Of a stretch of 64,000 nucleotides of DNA, positions 11,535 through 23,400 are shown one piece after another. How positions within the stretch are numbered: position 1 is the first letter of the stretch; each line of letters begins with the position of its first letter. Below the pieces are notes generated by a model. That model was not told the DNA's origin. It saw only the letters and a list, made by a program, of their open reading frames with translations, and made no database searches. The translations under genes and the position numbers were made by a program. The stretch is from Puccinellia tenuiflora (taxonomy: Eukaryota > Streptophyta > Magnoliopsida > Poales > Poaceae): the NCBI GenBank assembly GCA_012064385.1, contig QRDG01000137.1, positions 1,823,929-1,887,928 on the forward strand, written 5' to 3'.

Positions 11535-12586
11535 ATGGATCAGATTATTGTTATTAACTTTGATTCTTTGCATGACACTTTGGTTGAAAAATATGGTTTG
11601 GAGGGGTCAACCCGCATGTGTTCCGAGGAGGCACTTGGAATGTTTTTGTGGACTCTTGGTAGTCCACAATCTGTGACCCAAGTTCATAACTGATTCAAGA
11701 GATCAAAGGAGACAATTAACAAGAAGTTTGCTGAGGTGCTATATTGCGTGAATCAGTTAGCGAGAGATATCATCAAGCCTATTGACCCACAGTTGCCAAC
11801 AGTGCATGAGAGGTTACGTGACTCTAGATTTACACCTCATTTCAATGGTGCAATTGGCGCAATTGATGGGACACACATACCAGTTATTGTGCCGGCTGCT
11901 GATATGGTTAACCATGTTGGTCGCCTTGGATATTCAACACAGAATGTTATGGCTGTTTGTGATTTTGATTTGCAGTTCACCTCCATAGTTGCAGGATGGC
12001 CAGGTTCCGTGCACGACACAAGGATATTCAAAGATACATTGCTTAAGTTTGAAGCAAATTTTCCTCATCCTCTTGCAGGTATTTGTTTGGCTTCTGCACT
12101 CTTCATTGGGTGCTATTGGTGTCATATATATATGATATCACTAACTTGTGTTTCACTCCAGGAAGACATTATCTAGTTGATTCGGGTTATCCCAATCAGG
12201 ATGGATATCTCTCACCATATACAGGAACCAAGTATCATCTACCGGAGTTTAGACTAGCTCGAGCACCTTCTGGGAAGCAAGAAGTATTCAACCATGCACA
12301 TTCATCTTTGCGGAATGCTATTGAGAGAGCATTTAGGGTATTGAAGCAGAAATGGCGAATCTTGCATGGTATATCAAGTTACCCGTTAGAGAAGCAGACA
12401 GATATTATCATTGCATGTCTAGCACTCCACAACTTCATTCGCGATAGTCAGTTGTTTGATCTACACTTCTATCGATGCGACAATGATGAGAACTATATGC
12501 CTCCAGGACATGTTACTTCCACATCGGGAGACAATGTAGGAAATGATTTGGGATTGCAATTTGTGAGGGCCGTTCTCTCTATATAA
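11535..12586 (+). pseudogene. PIF/Harbinger DDE transposase, one intron, one premature stop
   Basis: This is the DDE-type nuclease that cuts and pastes the element. The frame shows the helix-turn-helix part (EKYGLEGSTRMCSEEALGMF), then AIDGTHIPV (first D), SVHDTRIF (second D) and RNAIERAFRVLKQKW (E). An 83-bp GT-AG intron (12079-12161) joins ...PLA to GRHYLVDSGYPN in frame, and the second exon ends at 12586. An in-frame TGA at 11691-11693 separates the helix-turn-helix from the catalytic part. The usual N-terminal 50-60 residues are missing. The start at 11535 is simply the first ATG before the conserved part and need not be real. The catalytic half alone is open. Confidence 0.85.
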
Positions 12587-12861
12587 GAAATCATTGATTA
12601 AGAAGAATAGTGAATTCTTGGGAAACAGCGTAGATTTATGGAATCTCTTACTATTCTTTTTTGTTTTGCATAGGGGACCATGTTAGCATGAACAACATTC
12701 GTGACAACATAGCTAGCGCTTTGTTCGCATCAAGGGGAGGTGTCTAGACGTGAGAAAACTTCTAGCTCTTTTGGGTTCACATAGAGATGTCTTGTAATAT
12801 ATGTCTAGTTGTAATATATGTCTAGACGTGAGAAAACTTCTAGATCTTTAGATATGTCTTG

Positions 12862-13000
12862 TGTTGGTGTACTTATGTGTAATACTAGAATTATAGGAGG
12901 GATGAGAGTGTAAAATGTACTCTGTATATTTTGACCTGTGTGGAATAAAGAGGAAGTGCGGATTCCAGAAATTTCCCCAATTCACAATCACCAGACTACA
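12862..13000 (+). repeat. 5' LTR (139 bp)
   Basis: Very short for copia; starts TGTTGG, ends ACTACA, and is directly followed by the primer site. Confidence 0.92.
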
Positions 13001-13012
13001 TGGTATCAGAGC
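13001..13012 (+). promoter_or_regulatory. primer-binding site, tRNA-Met
   Basis: TGGTATCAGAGC, the standard plant copia primer site, abuts the LTR. Confidence 0.92.
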
Positions 13013-13569
13013 TATGGCGGAGGCGATGATGACTCCTAGAGCTGGCTGGCGGTGAATCAGCCAACCGTAGAGGAACTCCGGGCGTCCTGGGGCAGGAAGG
13101 GGCAGTTGGCCCTGGCGGAGGTGATGTTGGGAGTGCTGGCAGCTGCACGTGTGGAGGAGAGGTCTTGGTCCTGGTCGAGCTCCCGGCGAGGTGGGAGAAA
13201 AGCTTGGAGAAACCAGGACATCGGTGGTGCTGGTGACGAACTGCATGTGGTGGCTCGTGGTAGCAGCAGAAGGCAGACAGGAGGCGGCCGGCAGCGCTTG
13301 TGCAGCCAGGAGAAGAAACCTCAGGGCTTGAAGGAAAGAAGTGGGAGGCAGTGCAGCGTGATCTGGGAGTGTGCTGCAGTGGTAGTGAGGCTGGTGGTGC
13401 TGAGAGAAGAGTGTGTGTGCGTGCAGCCACAGAGTGTATTCTGTCAGTGGTGTGATACTAGGTAGTTACTAAATTTGGTTGTTAACTGTTGTTGCACAAC
13501 TGAGCAAGAGTGAGGTGCAGTGCTGCACATCAGCTGTGAGTACTTCTCATCTGTGAGTTCAAGGTGATT

Positions 13570-14455
13570 CAGAGGGATGAACAAACAAGGGAAAATGACA
13601 GATCATGTGAGAGCATCTTGTCCTGAACTGATCGGAAAAGGTTATGGACATGGACATAATTGGTATAACAGAGGACGTGGTTATGGTTCCAGTATGCATG
13701 ATTGCGCTGCAAAGTCTTGGCAGAGAAGTGGGGATTGGCTGTGTCCAGTGACAAGTAAATTTTGCATTTCGTGGTGTTTGTAATCGTTGTGGAGCTGTAC
13801 GTCCTTCTAGTGTTAGTGGAGTATGTGCTGGTAGAGGGTCTCAGACAGTCACTGTCCAGATAACCGTTGATGATCTAGAAAAATGGTACCAGTTCAAAAA
13901 ATGGTACGAGGTCAAAGGTACAGAACAGGGTGATAAGGAAATTTGTAAAGCTGCTGCTGTCTGTGCTAGGCATTGTAGTAATATCTCAACTCCTTTTTGG
14001 TCTAATCGTAAAGGTGCACCATGGCTGATTGATTCAGGTGCATCTCGACATATGGCTGGTTCCTATGGAGAATTTCATGATTATGTTCCTGAGATAGGTA
14101 ATCAAAGCGTTAAATTGGCCGATGGTTCAGCTCAAGCCATCATGGGTTCAGGGAAAGTTATATGCAATCCTAACTTGTCACTCTCATATGTGCTCCATGT
14201 TCCCACATTCCCAATTAATCTCATGTCCATAAGTTGTATCACACGGGAACTTAATTGTGCTGCTGTTTTCTTCCCATCATGATGTATATTTCAGGATCTT
14301 GAAACTAGAAAAAAGCTTGGGATGGGGAGCTTACGTGATGGTTTATATTACCTGGATAGGGAAGTGTCACCTTCTGTTGTAGCAGTGCTATCTTCTTCAC
14401 CATTAGAAGAGTTTCTACTGCAACATCACAGGTTGGGTCATATATCATTCCCTAT
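13570..14455 (+). pseudogene. copia polyprotein, left part: leader, protease, pre-integrase
   Basis: The recognisable part starts near 13570. From about 14030 it shows the aspartic protease motif WLIDSGASRHM, then a stop at 14280-14282 (just after FFPS), then the pre-integrase segment with HHRLGHISF near 14430. At 14451-14455 it is cut by the nested gypsy LTR, and the same reading continues at 24423. The 13013-13570 stretch, where gag should lie, is GC-rich with short overlapping frames and no gag or CCHC motif that I recognise. Confidence 0.75.
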
Positions 14456-14865
14456 TGACGAGCTTGTGACTCGGCAAATCCCTAGGTCGAATACCCCGGG
14501 TTGATTGAAGGAGAAAGAGAGAGATCAGGCTGGTGAACACGACGGCTAACAGGGGGCGATTTTACCCAGGTTCGGCCCCTCGAGTTGAGGTAAAGACCTA
14601 CTCCTGCTTGTCTGGAATTATCGATTGGTGGCTACAATGCGATGTTCAATGATTCGATGCCCTAGACGGCGCACCCTCCCGGCCTTTATACTACAGGCCG
14701 GGTCTCGGGTGGACGGTGCGGATTGCACGTACAAGATAAGGAAAGCATCACCGACCTAAGTCGACTACTTGTGCCACACGGTGTCCTTCTTGGGCTTCGC
14801 TGGGCCTTCATTGGCGTGACCCAGGTACTACCACCGTGGGGGACCCGAAAGGTAGCCCCACGACA
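14456..14865 (-). repeat. 3' LTR of the Tat-type gypsy element
   Basis: 410 bp. On the minus strand it starts TGTCGTGGGG and ends CTCGTCA, the same termini as the LTR at 4433-4872. The adjoining CTCGGGGGCTAC (minus strand, 14866-14877) is the likely polypurine primer, which makes this the 3' LTR. Confidence 0.8.
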
Positions 14866-15035
14866 GTAGCCCCCGAGTGCTCAGTCGAATCGTAGAGTCG
14901 GGTGGAGGACTCCCCTTTCAGGGCACGCCACATGGAATCGTCGAAGCTTGCTTCGAGTGAGCTTGTCTTGATTCTTCGGGTGCACCGATTTAATCTTTCG
15001 GAGTCGCAGCATTTCGACTGCCCTTGTCCACAATC

Positions 15036-15078
15036 ATCGGGTGCGCGAACAGCGCTCCCGATGGGAGTAGCCCCCGAG
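15036..15078 (+). repeat. 43-bp repeat, second copy at 17351-17392
   Basis: A block starting ATCGGGTGCGCGAACAGCGC recurs at 17351 inside an intron of the antisense gene, with about one mismatch over 40 bp. Part of it (CCCGATGGGAGTA) appears again near 15139. Confidence 0.8.
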
Positions 15079-15664
15079 ATTAAGCTGAATTGCTTGCAAT
15101 TGAGATTAAACTCAAATTTCCTCAGTCGAAAAGCCCGCTCCCGATGGGAGTAAACAGATGACTCGAATTTGTCCGAGTCGAAACTGTCCTGGCTCGACTT
15201 ACTCTTCACTCAGCCTTGATGGCCTACTAGTCATAACATCAGCTTTAAAAAAACTTACTTCGTCTTATTCCATTCGAACGTTTGGTTCGAACGTACTTGG
15301 TTCAGTCGAATGACTGTCGAATGCTCAGCCAATTGCTTGGCTTACTTGACACACTTCCATGATGACGTCAGGGATGACGCTTTTGATGACATGACTCGAC
15401 ACGCTCTGCGCCCGACGGGACGTGACGATGGTGGGCCCGCTGTCACAGCGGCGACCGCTGAATATGGACCGTTGGGCGCGAAAACTCCGCGGCGTGATGA
15501 TGATGCTTCGGTTCCCGTGCGTAGTGGAGCACGACCAATGTGTCCTTCGTGCGACACGTGGACGGCAGGATCCTTGCCTCATTCTTCTCCCTCGCCGCCA
15601 GTTCTTGCCGTCGCTGTTCCTCGCGAAAAGCTTCCAAAAATCCTCCCCTTTCCCCTCCGGCGAC

Positions 15665-18288
15665 ATGGGCCACAAGAGAGTTAAGGGTACTGAGAGCTCC
15701 TCCGCCGCCGGCGACGACGCCGGGATGAAGAAGGTGGAAGGCGACTGGGGCAAATCCTCAGTCAGAGCGGCGGAGCTCGACAACCTCCGCCAGCAGGGGC
15801 TGCTGCCGCCGGAGAGCACGGCGACGACGCGGGCGCCCGGTAAGGATACCATCCCTGCTCCCCGCAATGGAGAACGCGTCTGCTTCGTGGAGTTTCTTCC
15901 ACGGGGATTCGGGTTCCCCCTTCACGATTTCGTCCGTGGGCTTCTGTACGCCTATGGGATTCAGATCCACGATCTAACTCCCAACAGCGTCTTAAGCATC
16001 ACGAGCTTTATCGTGTTGTGCGAATGCTTTCTGGGGATCGCACCCCACTGGGCACTTTGGAAGTCGCTCTTCCAGGTGCGCCGGATGGTGGGTAAGTCGA
16101 AAGAGGCATACCCAGTCGGCGGTTTTGGCATCCAGCTTCGTGGCGACACGGTCTTCTTCCATATGAAGAAGTCCGACTCCGTGCAAAACTGGAGAAAGAA
16201 GTGGTTCTACGTCAAGTGGAACCAAGCCGGGCTCCCCGACTTCGCCGCTGATCGGCCCTTGAGGAAAACCAACGCCTGGTCGCACCCCCTGTCGGCGGAG
16301 GATAAGGAGTCGATCAAACCGCTGACGTCATTGCTTCGCGGGTTGTTGAAGTCGATGGGACGCGAAGCAGGCGGGATCCAGCTGATCGCCATGTTCCATA
16401 GGCTGAGGGTACAGCCGCTTCAACAACGCCCTCTCCCGATGTGGGAAATGGCAGTCGACCCGGCGGTTGACGATGCGCAGGTCGCGATCAAGGTGAGGAA
16501 TATCACCAGTCTACGGGTCGCCGACCCGTGCAACGTGACTTGCCCAGTCGTGCCGTTCAGCTCGACGAATCCGATCCCAGAGGTAAGTGTTTGAATCTTG
16601 ATTTCTTCTTTGTGTGTCATTCGACTGTCTTTTTTCTGATTTTCCGACTGTTGCTTGCTGCTCTTCAGGATCGTAAGAACTACGTGAGCCTTCCTCCGTT
16701 GATGGAGAATGGCGCTCACGATGAAGCCGCAATCGTTGCCGAGCAGGACGGCGATGAAGAGAGTCCTCCCCCTGCCTACTCGCGTAGCGAGGAAGTGGAG
16801 GAGGAAGAAGAGGAGGACACGGCTCCACCCGCGAAGCGGCGTAAGCAGAAGAACGTTGACTTCACCGCGGCGACGTCTCCCTTGAAGGAGGCGGCAGAGG
16901 AGGAGAAGGACTCTAGCGGATCTTCTTCAGTGCCGAAGGAGCCGGTGAACCCGCTGATAGCGACTCCGCTGGCCTCCGCGCCTCCCGCAGGGTTTTGGAG
17001 GATGCCGACTCCTTCCATGAGCAGCAATGGTGAAGATGCTGACAGGTAAGCTTTCTGCGACTGAACCTTTTTGATTCGCTTCTTCTTTCTGTTCCTTGGG
17101 TGTTTTCTGAATCTTTTGTAAGCAGCCATCAAGGTGGTAATGTCCATGTTTCGCCTCGTGAGGAGGAACACCTGTCTGCTGCCCCGGAGCATGCGACTGG
17201 TACAACCGAAGAGGCGCCACAGGCGAACAATCCTCCGGTTCTGGACCCTTCGACGGCCACCCGGCCGGATGGTGCCGCTGATGCGACTGCCGTGGATGCT
17301 GATCTGACCCAGCATGTAAGTATCTTCTTTCTTTTCTTGCAAATTCTTGTATCGGGTGCGCGAACAGCGCTCCCAATGGGAGTAGCCCCCGAAGATGTGC
17401 GTGACTAGAATAGTCGGGTACAGATTTATGCTTCTTTTTCCGCAGCCCGTCTATCGTCAGCAGATGGAAACGGCCACCCGCTTCATTCGTCTGGAGCAGG
17501 AGGCTAGTCAACTTCGTGCTGCGCTTGAGCAGTCGAAGAGTAAGTATCCCTTGTCGAGTCTTTTGAACTTTCTTCGACTGTCTGCAATTCTGAACTTTTG
17601 CTCGGGTGTTCTGCAGAAGACAACCAAGGCTTGGCGAAGCGGGTCCAGCAACTGGAGAAGTCGCTTGAGACCCAGACTGAGGCAGAAAAGGTTCAGGTCG
17701 AACGCCTGATTAGCATTGCCACAGTCATTGGTGGTAAGTTCTCGGCTGATAGAAGCCTACTTTTGCCTTTATTTCCTGCAGGTAACCTTACTATTCGCGT
17801 TATTTCTGAATGTAGGTGTTGGTGGTGGTGCTCCCCCTGAAGGGACGTCCAGCGCGAATACCACCTTGTCGGCGGCAGTCGACCTCTGCAACCGGGTTTG
17901 CGCGTGCGCCGCGGACGCTGTGAAGAAGTCCTCGAGCGCCCTGGCCAACATCTATCAAGGTGTTTTCCCTGGTCAGGCTGCGCCTAAGGAGGCTGGCGCG
18001 CTGGCGGCTCCATTTGCTGAGGCGAATGTGATGGCCAACTACACCCGCACCCAGACGGTACGCGGCTCCGAGCTCACCTTCCGTCTGTTACTCGGTCATG
18101 GGATCTCGGGTGACTTTGAGGCGGCTGTGAGCGACTTCCCTCGACGGCCCGATGGAAAGTCCAAGTCCCTGACCAGCGTCAAGGACAAGGCGACTCAGTT
18201 AGCTGAAAGGCTGATTGACACCTTTGAGAGGAAGCTTGCGGAGTCAGCCGCCAAAAAAGGCCGCACACCGTCGGGTTCTGCCATGTAG
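15665..18288 (+). CDS. antisense extra gene of the gypsy element (aORF), six exons, intact
   Basis: Tat-lineage elements carry an additional gene between pol and the 3' LTR, often antisense; its role is unknown. Proposed exons, all with GT-AG borders that keep frame: 15665-16582, 16669-17045, 17126-17315, 17446-17539, 17617-17733 and 17816-18288. They total 2169 nt for 722 residues ending in TAG. Exon 1 carries the conserved block I recall as the Pfam 'putative gypsy type transposon' (Transposase_28) family, with FVRGLLYAYGIQIHDL and WFYVKW. Exon 2 has an acidic run (EEVEEEEEED) followed by a basic nuclear-signal-like KRRKQK. Exons 4-5 look like coiled coil. An AAUGAAA-like stretch near 18320 could be the polyadenylation signal. 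I see no stop or frameshift, in contrast to the broken pol next to it. Exon borders are by eye. Confidence 0.7.
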
Positions 18289-18428
18289 TGTTGTAGTAGG
18301 GGTCTTCTTTTGTCTTTTGTAATGAAACTCGATGAAATCAATGGATATGCTGATTCTGTCATGCGACTGTGCTTTTGTCTAGTCTTGCTGTTGAAAATAG
18401 TGCTCTCTGATGTTCTTTAAATTGACAG

Positions 18429-19295
18429 CCTGACGGAAGTGCTCCTCCTGAAGTCGCGGAAGATATCCGTGCGTACTGGGATGAGGGCACCTCTTCGGCT
18501 GCACCTGCGTCTTCGCGTTGTACGACTTCTCCAGCTCCCGCGCGTAGCGCGAACGACCAGCGAGTGTTCGGCTTCATGAAGAGCAAGATTGGAGAACTTG
18601 AGTCGAAGTTGCGGATAGCGAACATTGATCTTGAGCGTCTGAAATTGCGCTCGAGTGGGGAGTTCAATCCACGCGAGCGATTCATTCTTGAGCAGACTGA
18701 TCTCATCTGTCGTCAGTTGCAAGGTTGGATTCTGCCCACCTCCTGTTATACATTTATGCTTGTGCTATGCTGAATTTTCCTCGTTGATGCAGTTGTGAAC
18801 TCCGACTGGCAGGCCGAAGATGCTCGAGTGAACGAGCGCGTGGAGAGGGAAACCACCGGCACTTCAGTCGAAGCCCGGCAATTCTGGGTTCATAAGCAGG
18901 AGGGCCGCATACTTGCTCGGATGCTGGATCGCACCTGGCGGGCTGCCATTGTCCTGGAGGGTTGTCGGAAGACTCTTGCGCAGATCAACAGGGTATTCTT
19001 CCCGCTCGACGAGCAGCCGACTGGGTTGCCCGCTCTGTTGGGGAAATTCCGCCGTGCTACGGCGTTGAAGGAGATTGTCTTCGGTCAGCTTGTCGCCGGG
19101 GCAAATGTAGCATTCGCGTACGTGCGAATGCATCGAAGCCATGTTCCTCTGCTTGGCATCCTTGGCGGCCTGCCAAGGGATTCAGACTATGCGGAGTCTT
19201 ATGCTGCGGCGCGTCGTGCGATGGAGCAGGTCATGCACCGTACTGAAGAACTCGTCGGTCCCTTGGACAAGCCGAAGGAGGAAGCTGTCGACTGA
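18429..19295 (+). CDS. second antisense reading frame, two exons, 5' part not found
   Basis: Exon 18429-18723 (after a TTGACAG acceptor) joins 18793-19295 (after GATGCAG) in frame, giving about 265 residues ending in TGA. The donor AAG/GTTGGA is weak. The first exon contains a predicted helical stretch (MKSKIGELESKLRIANIDLE) and the second is rich in charged residues and helix formers (EARQFWVHKQEGRILARML). No start codon with its own promoter is evident. It may be the 3' half of a longer antisense transcript that skips the stop at 18286, or a second antisense gene. The function is unknown. Confidence 0.45.
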
Positions 19296-19420
19296 GGATG
19301 TGAAAAAGCCTTTAGTGTAGAATGTTAGCTTGTAACATAAATATATGTATGCATGTAAATATGCTGATACGGGGTTAATCCCTAAGTATATGAAAACGTT
19401 GTGTCGTGAACTCATAACCC

Positions 19421-20275
19421 GTGTGGAGCAGCCCCCGAGTGTGTCGGGTGGCGTCCTTGGTGAGCAAGAGTGCGAACTGAACGTTATGTCTTAGGCCTTG
19501 ACAGCGCAGCCCCCGAGTGCATCGGGTGATGGCCTAGGCTTTCGAGTTAGACCTGTGCGGCGCAGCCCCCGAGTGCGTCGGGTGGCAGCCTAGGTTTTCA
19601 AGTAGGACCTGTATGGCTCGAGCCCCCGAGTGAATCGAGTGGCGGCCTAGGATTTTTGGGTGATGCCTGTTAGGCGCAGCCCCCGAGTGATTCGAGTGGC
19701 GGCCTAGGCTAACTTTAGACCTGTACAGCGCGAGCCCCCGAGTGCGTCGAGTGGCGGCCGAGGATTTTTGGGTGATGCCTGTTAGGCGCAGCCCCCGAGT
19801 GATTCGAGTGGCGGCCTAGGCTAACTTTAGACCTGTACAGCGCAAGCCCCCGAGTGCGTCGAGTGGCGGCCGAGGATTTTTGGGTGATGCCTGTTAGGCG
19901 CAGCCCCCGAGTGGTTCGAGTGGCGGCCTAGGCTAACTTTAGACCTGTACAGCGCAAGCCCCCGAGTGCGTCGAGTGGCGGCCGAGGATTTTTGGATGAT
20001 GCCTGTTAGGCGCAGCCCCCGAGTGGTTCGAGTGGCGGCCTAGGCTAACTTTAGACCTGTACAGCGCAAGCCCCCGAGTGCGTCGAGTGGCGGCCGAGGA
20101 TTTTTGGATGATGCCTGTTAGGCGCAGCCCCCGAGTGGTTCGAGTGGCGGCCTAGGCTAACTTTAGACCTGTACAGCGCAAGCCCCCGAGTGCGTCGAGT
20201 GGCGGCCGAGGATTTTTGTGTTGGACCTGTGCGGCGCAGCCCCCGAGTGGTTCGAGTGGCGGCCTAGGTTGCCAA
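19421..20275. repeat. tandem array: about 56-bp units in a 112-bp higher-order repeat
   Basis: The core AGCCCCCGAGTG...TCGAGTGGCGGC recurs about every 56 bp. From 19671 the array settles into alternating A/B units with an exact 112-bp period; TAGGCGCAG starts at 19671, 19783, 19895, 20007 and 20119. Units near both ends are more diverged. The array lies between the 3' ends of the antisense gene and pol, which converge on it. Confidence 0.95.
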
Positions 20276-20428
20276 GGAGAGGGTGACACAAAATTTCTTT
20301 AATCATCTTTATTTATTCTCGCAAACAGGCCGCCTCATTAAAACCCTTCCAGTCCCCTTAGGTACCCTGGCGAGGGAAAGAGTGCGTAAGAAACCTGCTG
20401 CTACTTTGAGTTTACAGTGTAGGGTACA

Positions 20429-23400
20429 TCAGGCGTAGAAGCGGCGTAGCTGTGCCACGTTCCACGGGTTACTGCAAACTGTTCCTGTGGCTTGGTCCTT
20501 CAGGCGATATGCTCCATTGCCGATTGCTTCTGTCACAATGTACGGGCCTTCCCATGGGGAGGCGAGCTTGTGCACTTTCTTCTGCTTGAGTCGAAGGACC
20601 AGGTCGCCTGGGACAAAAGCTCTGGGTCGCAGTCGTCGCCCGTGGTAGTTGCGCAGGTCCTGCTGGTACACTGCTGTGCGGCTGAGGGCGATGTCGCGTG
20701 CTTCATCTAGAGTGTCCATGTCATCTTCTAGTGCCTCTTCTGCGTCGGACTCGTCGTAGGCCACGACCCGTGGAGCGTCAAACTTAATGTCACAGGGTAA
20801 GACTGCTTCTGCGCCGTACACCATAAAGAACGGTGTGTATTGGGTGGATCTGTTCGGCGTGGTGCGTAGGCTCCATAGCACGCTTGGAAGTTCCTCTACC
20901 CAGGCTCCTGCAGCTCGTTTCAACGGCACTTGCAGACGCTTCTTTATCCCTTTGCTGACTAGGCCCTTGGCCCTTTCGACTTGTCCGTTAGACTGCGGGT
21001 GTGAGACGGATGCGTAGCTGAGCTTGATGCCTTGTTCCTCGCAGAAATCTCTGAACTCCTCGGCTGTAAAGTTCGTGCCGTTGTCGGTGATGATACCGTG
21101 GGGCACGCCGAATCTGAATATGATGGACCTGATGAAGTTGACTGCTGAAGTTGCGGTTGAACTTGTGATTGGCACCGCCTCGATCCACTTCGTGAATTTA
21201 TCGACTGCCACCAGAAGGTGCGTGTGCCCACCCGAGGAGGACTTCTTGAAGGGACCTACCATGTCGAGTCCCCACTGCGCGAACGGCCATGCAAGTGGGA
21301 TGGTTTTCAATGCTGATGCAGGTGCGTGAGGTTTGTTGGCGAACTCTTGGCAGCCGACGCACCTTTTTACGAGCTCGACTGCGTCTTACATTGCAGTGGG
21401 CCAGTAGAACCCTGCTCGCAAGGCCTTGGCAACCAGTGCTCGACTGCTTGCATGATGCCCGCAGATTCCGGCGTGGATGTCGAGTAGAATAGCTTGGCCG
21501 TCAGATGGATCAATGCACCTTTGGAGTACGCCTGAGATGCTTCGCTTGTAAAGCTCGCCCTTGATGATGGTGAAGCCCTTCGAGCGGCGGACAATGCGCC
21601 TTGCTTTGACTGGGTTCTCTGGCAGCCGCTGATGCAGCATGTAGGCCAGATACGGGCTTGTCCATGTGGGTTCGACCAGCATGATCTCCATGGGCTCCTT
21701 CTCCGTGCTTTGCGGGTTGGCGGTAGTTGTTGTCGATGCAGGGGGTTCTGGCGGGGGCCGGACCCTGATAGAGCGCTGCGTGATGCACTCGAGGAAGACT
21801 CCGGGTGGAACCGGAGCTCGATCTGAGCCGAGGTTGGCGAGGATGTCGGCTTCTTCATTGCTTTCGCGGCCAATGTGTCGCAGTTCGCAGCCGTCGAATT
21901 GGCCTTCCAGCTGGTTGTACAGCTCCCTGTATGCTATCATGTTGTCAGCGATGGCGTCGCATTGCTTCATTGTTTGCTGCACCACCAGGTAGGAGTCGCC
22001 ATAGATCATGAGGCGAGTGGCGCCGCAGTTCTTGGCCATCCGCATGCCGTGGATCAGTGCCTCGTACTCCGCCTCATTGTTGGAGGGTGTTGGAAATTTC
22101 ATCTGCAGCACGTACTTAAGCTTATCGCCTTTGGGTGATATGAGCACGACTCCCGCTCCGGCTGACTTGAATTTCTTGGATCCATCGAAGTACATGGTCC
22201 ATGCAGTCGATAAATCAGGCTCGTCTGGTAGCTGCGCTTCTATCCACTCTGTGGTGAACTCCGGGAGGACCTGAGCCTTGATTGCCTTCGGGTGCACGTA
22301 CTTCAGCCCCCATGGCCCTAACTCGACAACCCACTTGGCGACTCGCCCTGTCGCGGATGGATTAGTGAGGATGTCTAATAGGGCGGAGGAGCTTACCACC
22401 GTTATCGGGTGCTCGGAGAAGTAGTGTACCACCTTCCTTGATGTCATGAAGACGGCGTATGACAGCTTCTGGTAGTGCGGGTACCTCTGCTTTGACTCTG
22501 TCAATACCTCGCTGAGGTAATACACGGGCCGTTGGACGGGATGAGCCCTTCCTTCTTCCTCCCGTTCGACTACGAGAACGGTACTGACCACTCTGTTCGT
22601 GGCTGCCACGTAAAGGTACAGTGGTTCATTCTCCTGGGGTGCTACCAGTACTGGAGGGGTTGTCAGGGTCTTCTTCAGCCTGTCAAAGGCATCCTATGCT
22701 TCCTCCGTCCACTCGAATTTGTCCGCCTTTTCATCAGCTGGTAGAAGGGCAGGGCCTTTTCTCCCAGCTTACTTATGAATCGACTGAGTGCTGCGACTCT
22801 GCCGGCTAGACTTTGTACGTCAAGAAGTTTTGTTGGTGCAGGCATGTCGAGTATATTTTGCACCTTTTCTGGATTTGCTTCGATTCCTCTCGCAGAGACA
22901 AGGTACCCCAGTAGCTCTCCGGCTGGGACGCCGAAAACGCACTTGTCTGGGTTCAGCTTGATCTGGTACTTGTCGAGTGCCTCGAAGACCTTGTGGAGGT
23001 CGTCAATGAGGGTGTCCTCTTTGCGGGTGGTGATAACGATATCGTCGACGTAGACTTGGACCACCTTCCCGATAAGCTTCTTCAGGCAGGCTTGCATTGT
23101 ACGCTGGTACGTGGCCCCAGCGTTTTTCAACCCGAAGGGCATCATGGTGTAGCAGAACACACCGTGTGGTGTGATAAACGCCGTCTTCTCTTGGTCTTCG
23201 ACTGCAATCTTGATCTGCTGGTAGCCTGAGTAGGCATCCAGGAAGGACAGGCGTGCGCAGCCCGCAGTCGAGTCGACGATCTGATCAATCCGCGGGAGCG
23301 GAAAGTGATCCTTGGGGCAACATTTGTTGATGGCGGTGAAATCGACGCACATGCGGAGTTTCTTCGTCTTCTTCTTTTCCACCAGTACTGGGTTTGCTAC

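Noticed and set aside
13001..13012. tRNA-like sequence TGGTATCAGAGC here and at 61998
   Set aside because: These are primer-binding sites complementary to the tRNA 3' end. No cloverleaf surrounds them, so they are not tRNA genes.
19421..20275. CRISPR-like spacing of repeats
   Set aside because: Eukaryotic context; the 'spacers' are themselves repeated with a 112-bp period, so this is a plain tandem array.
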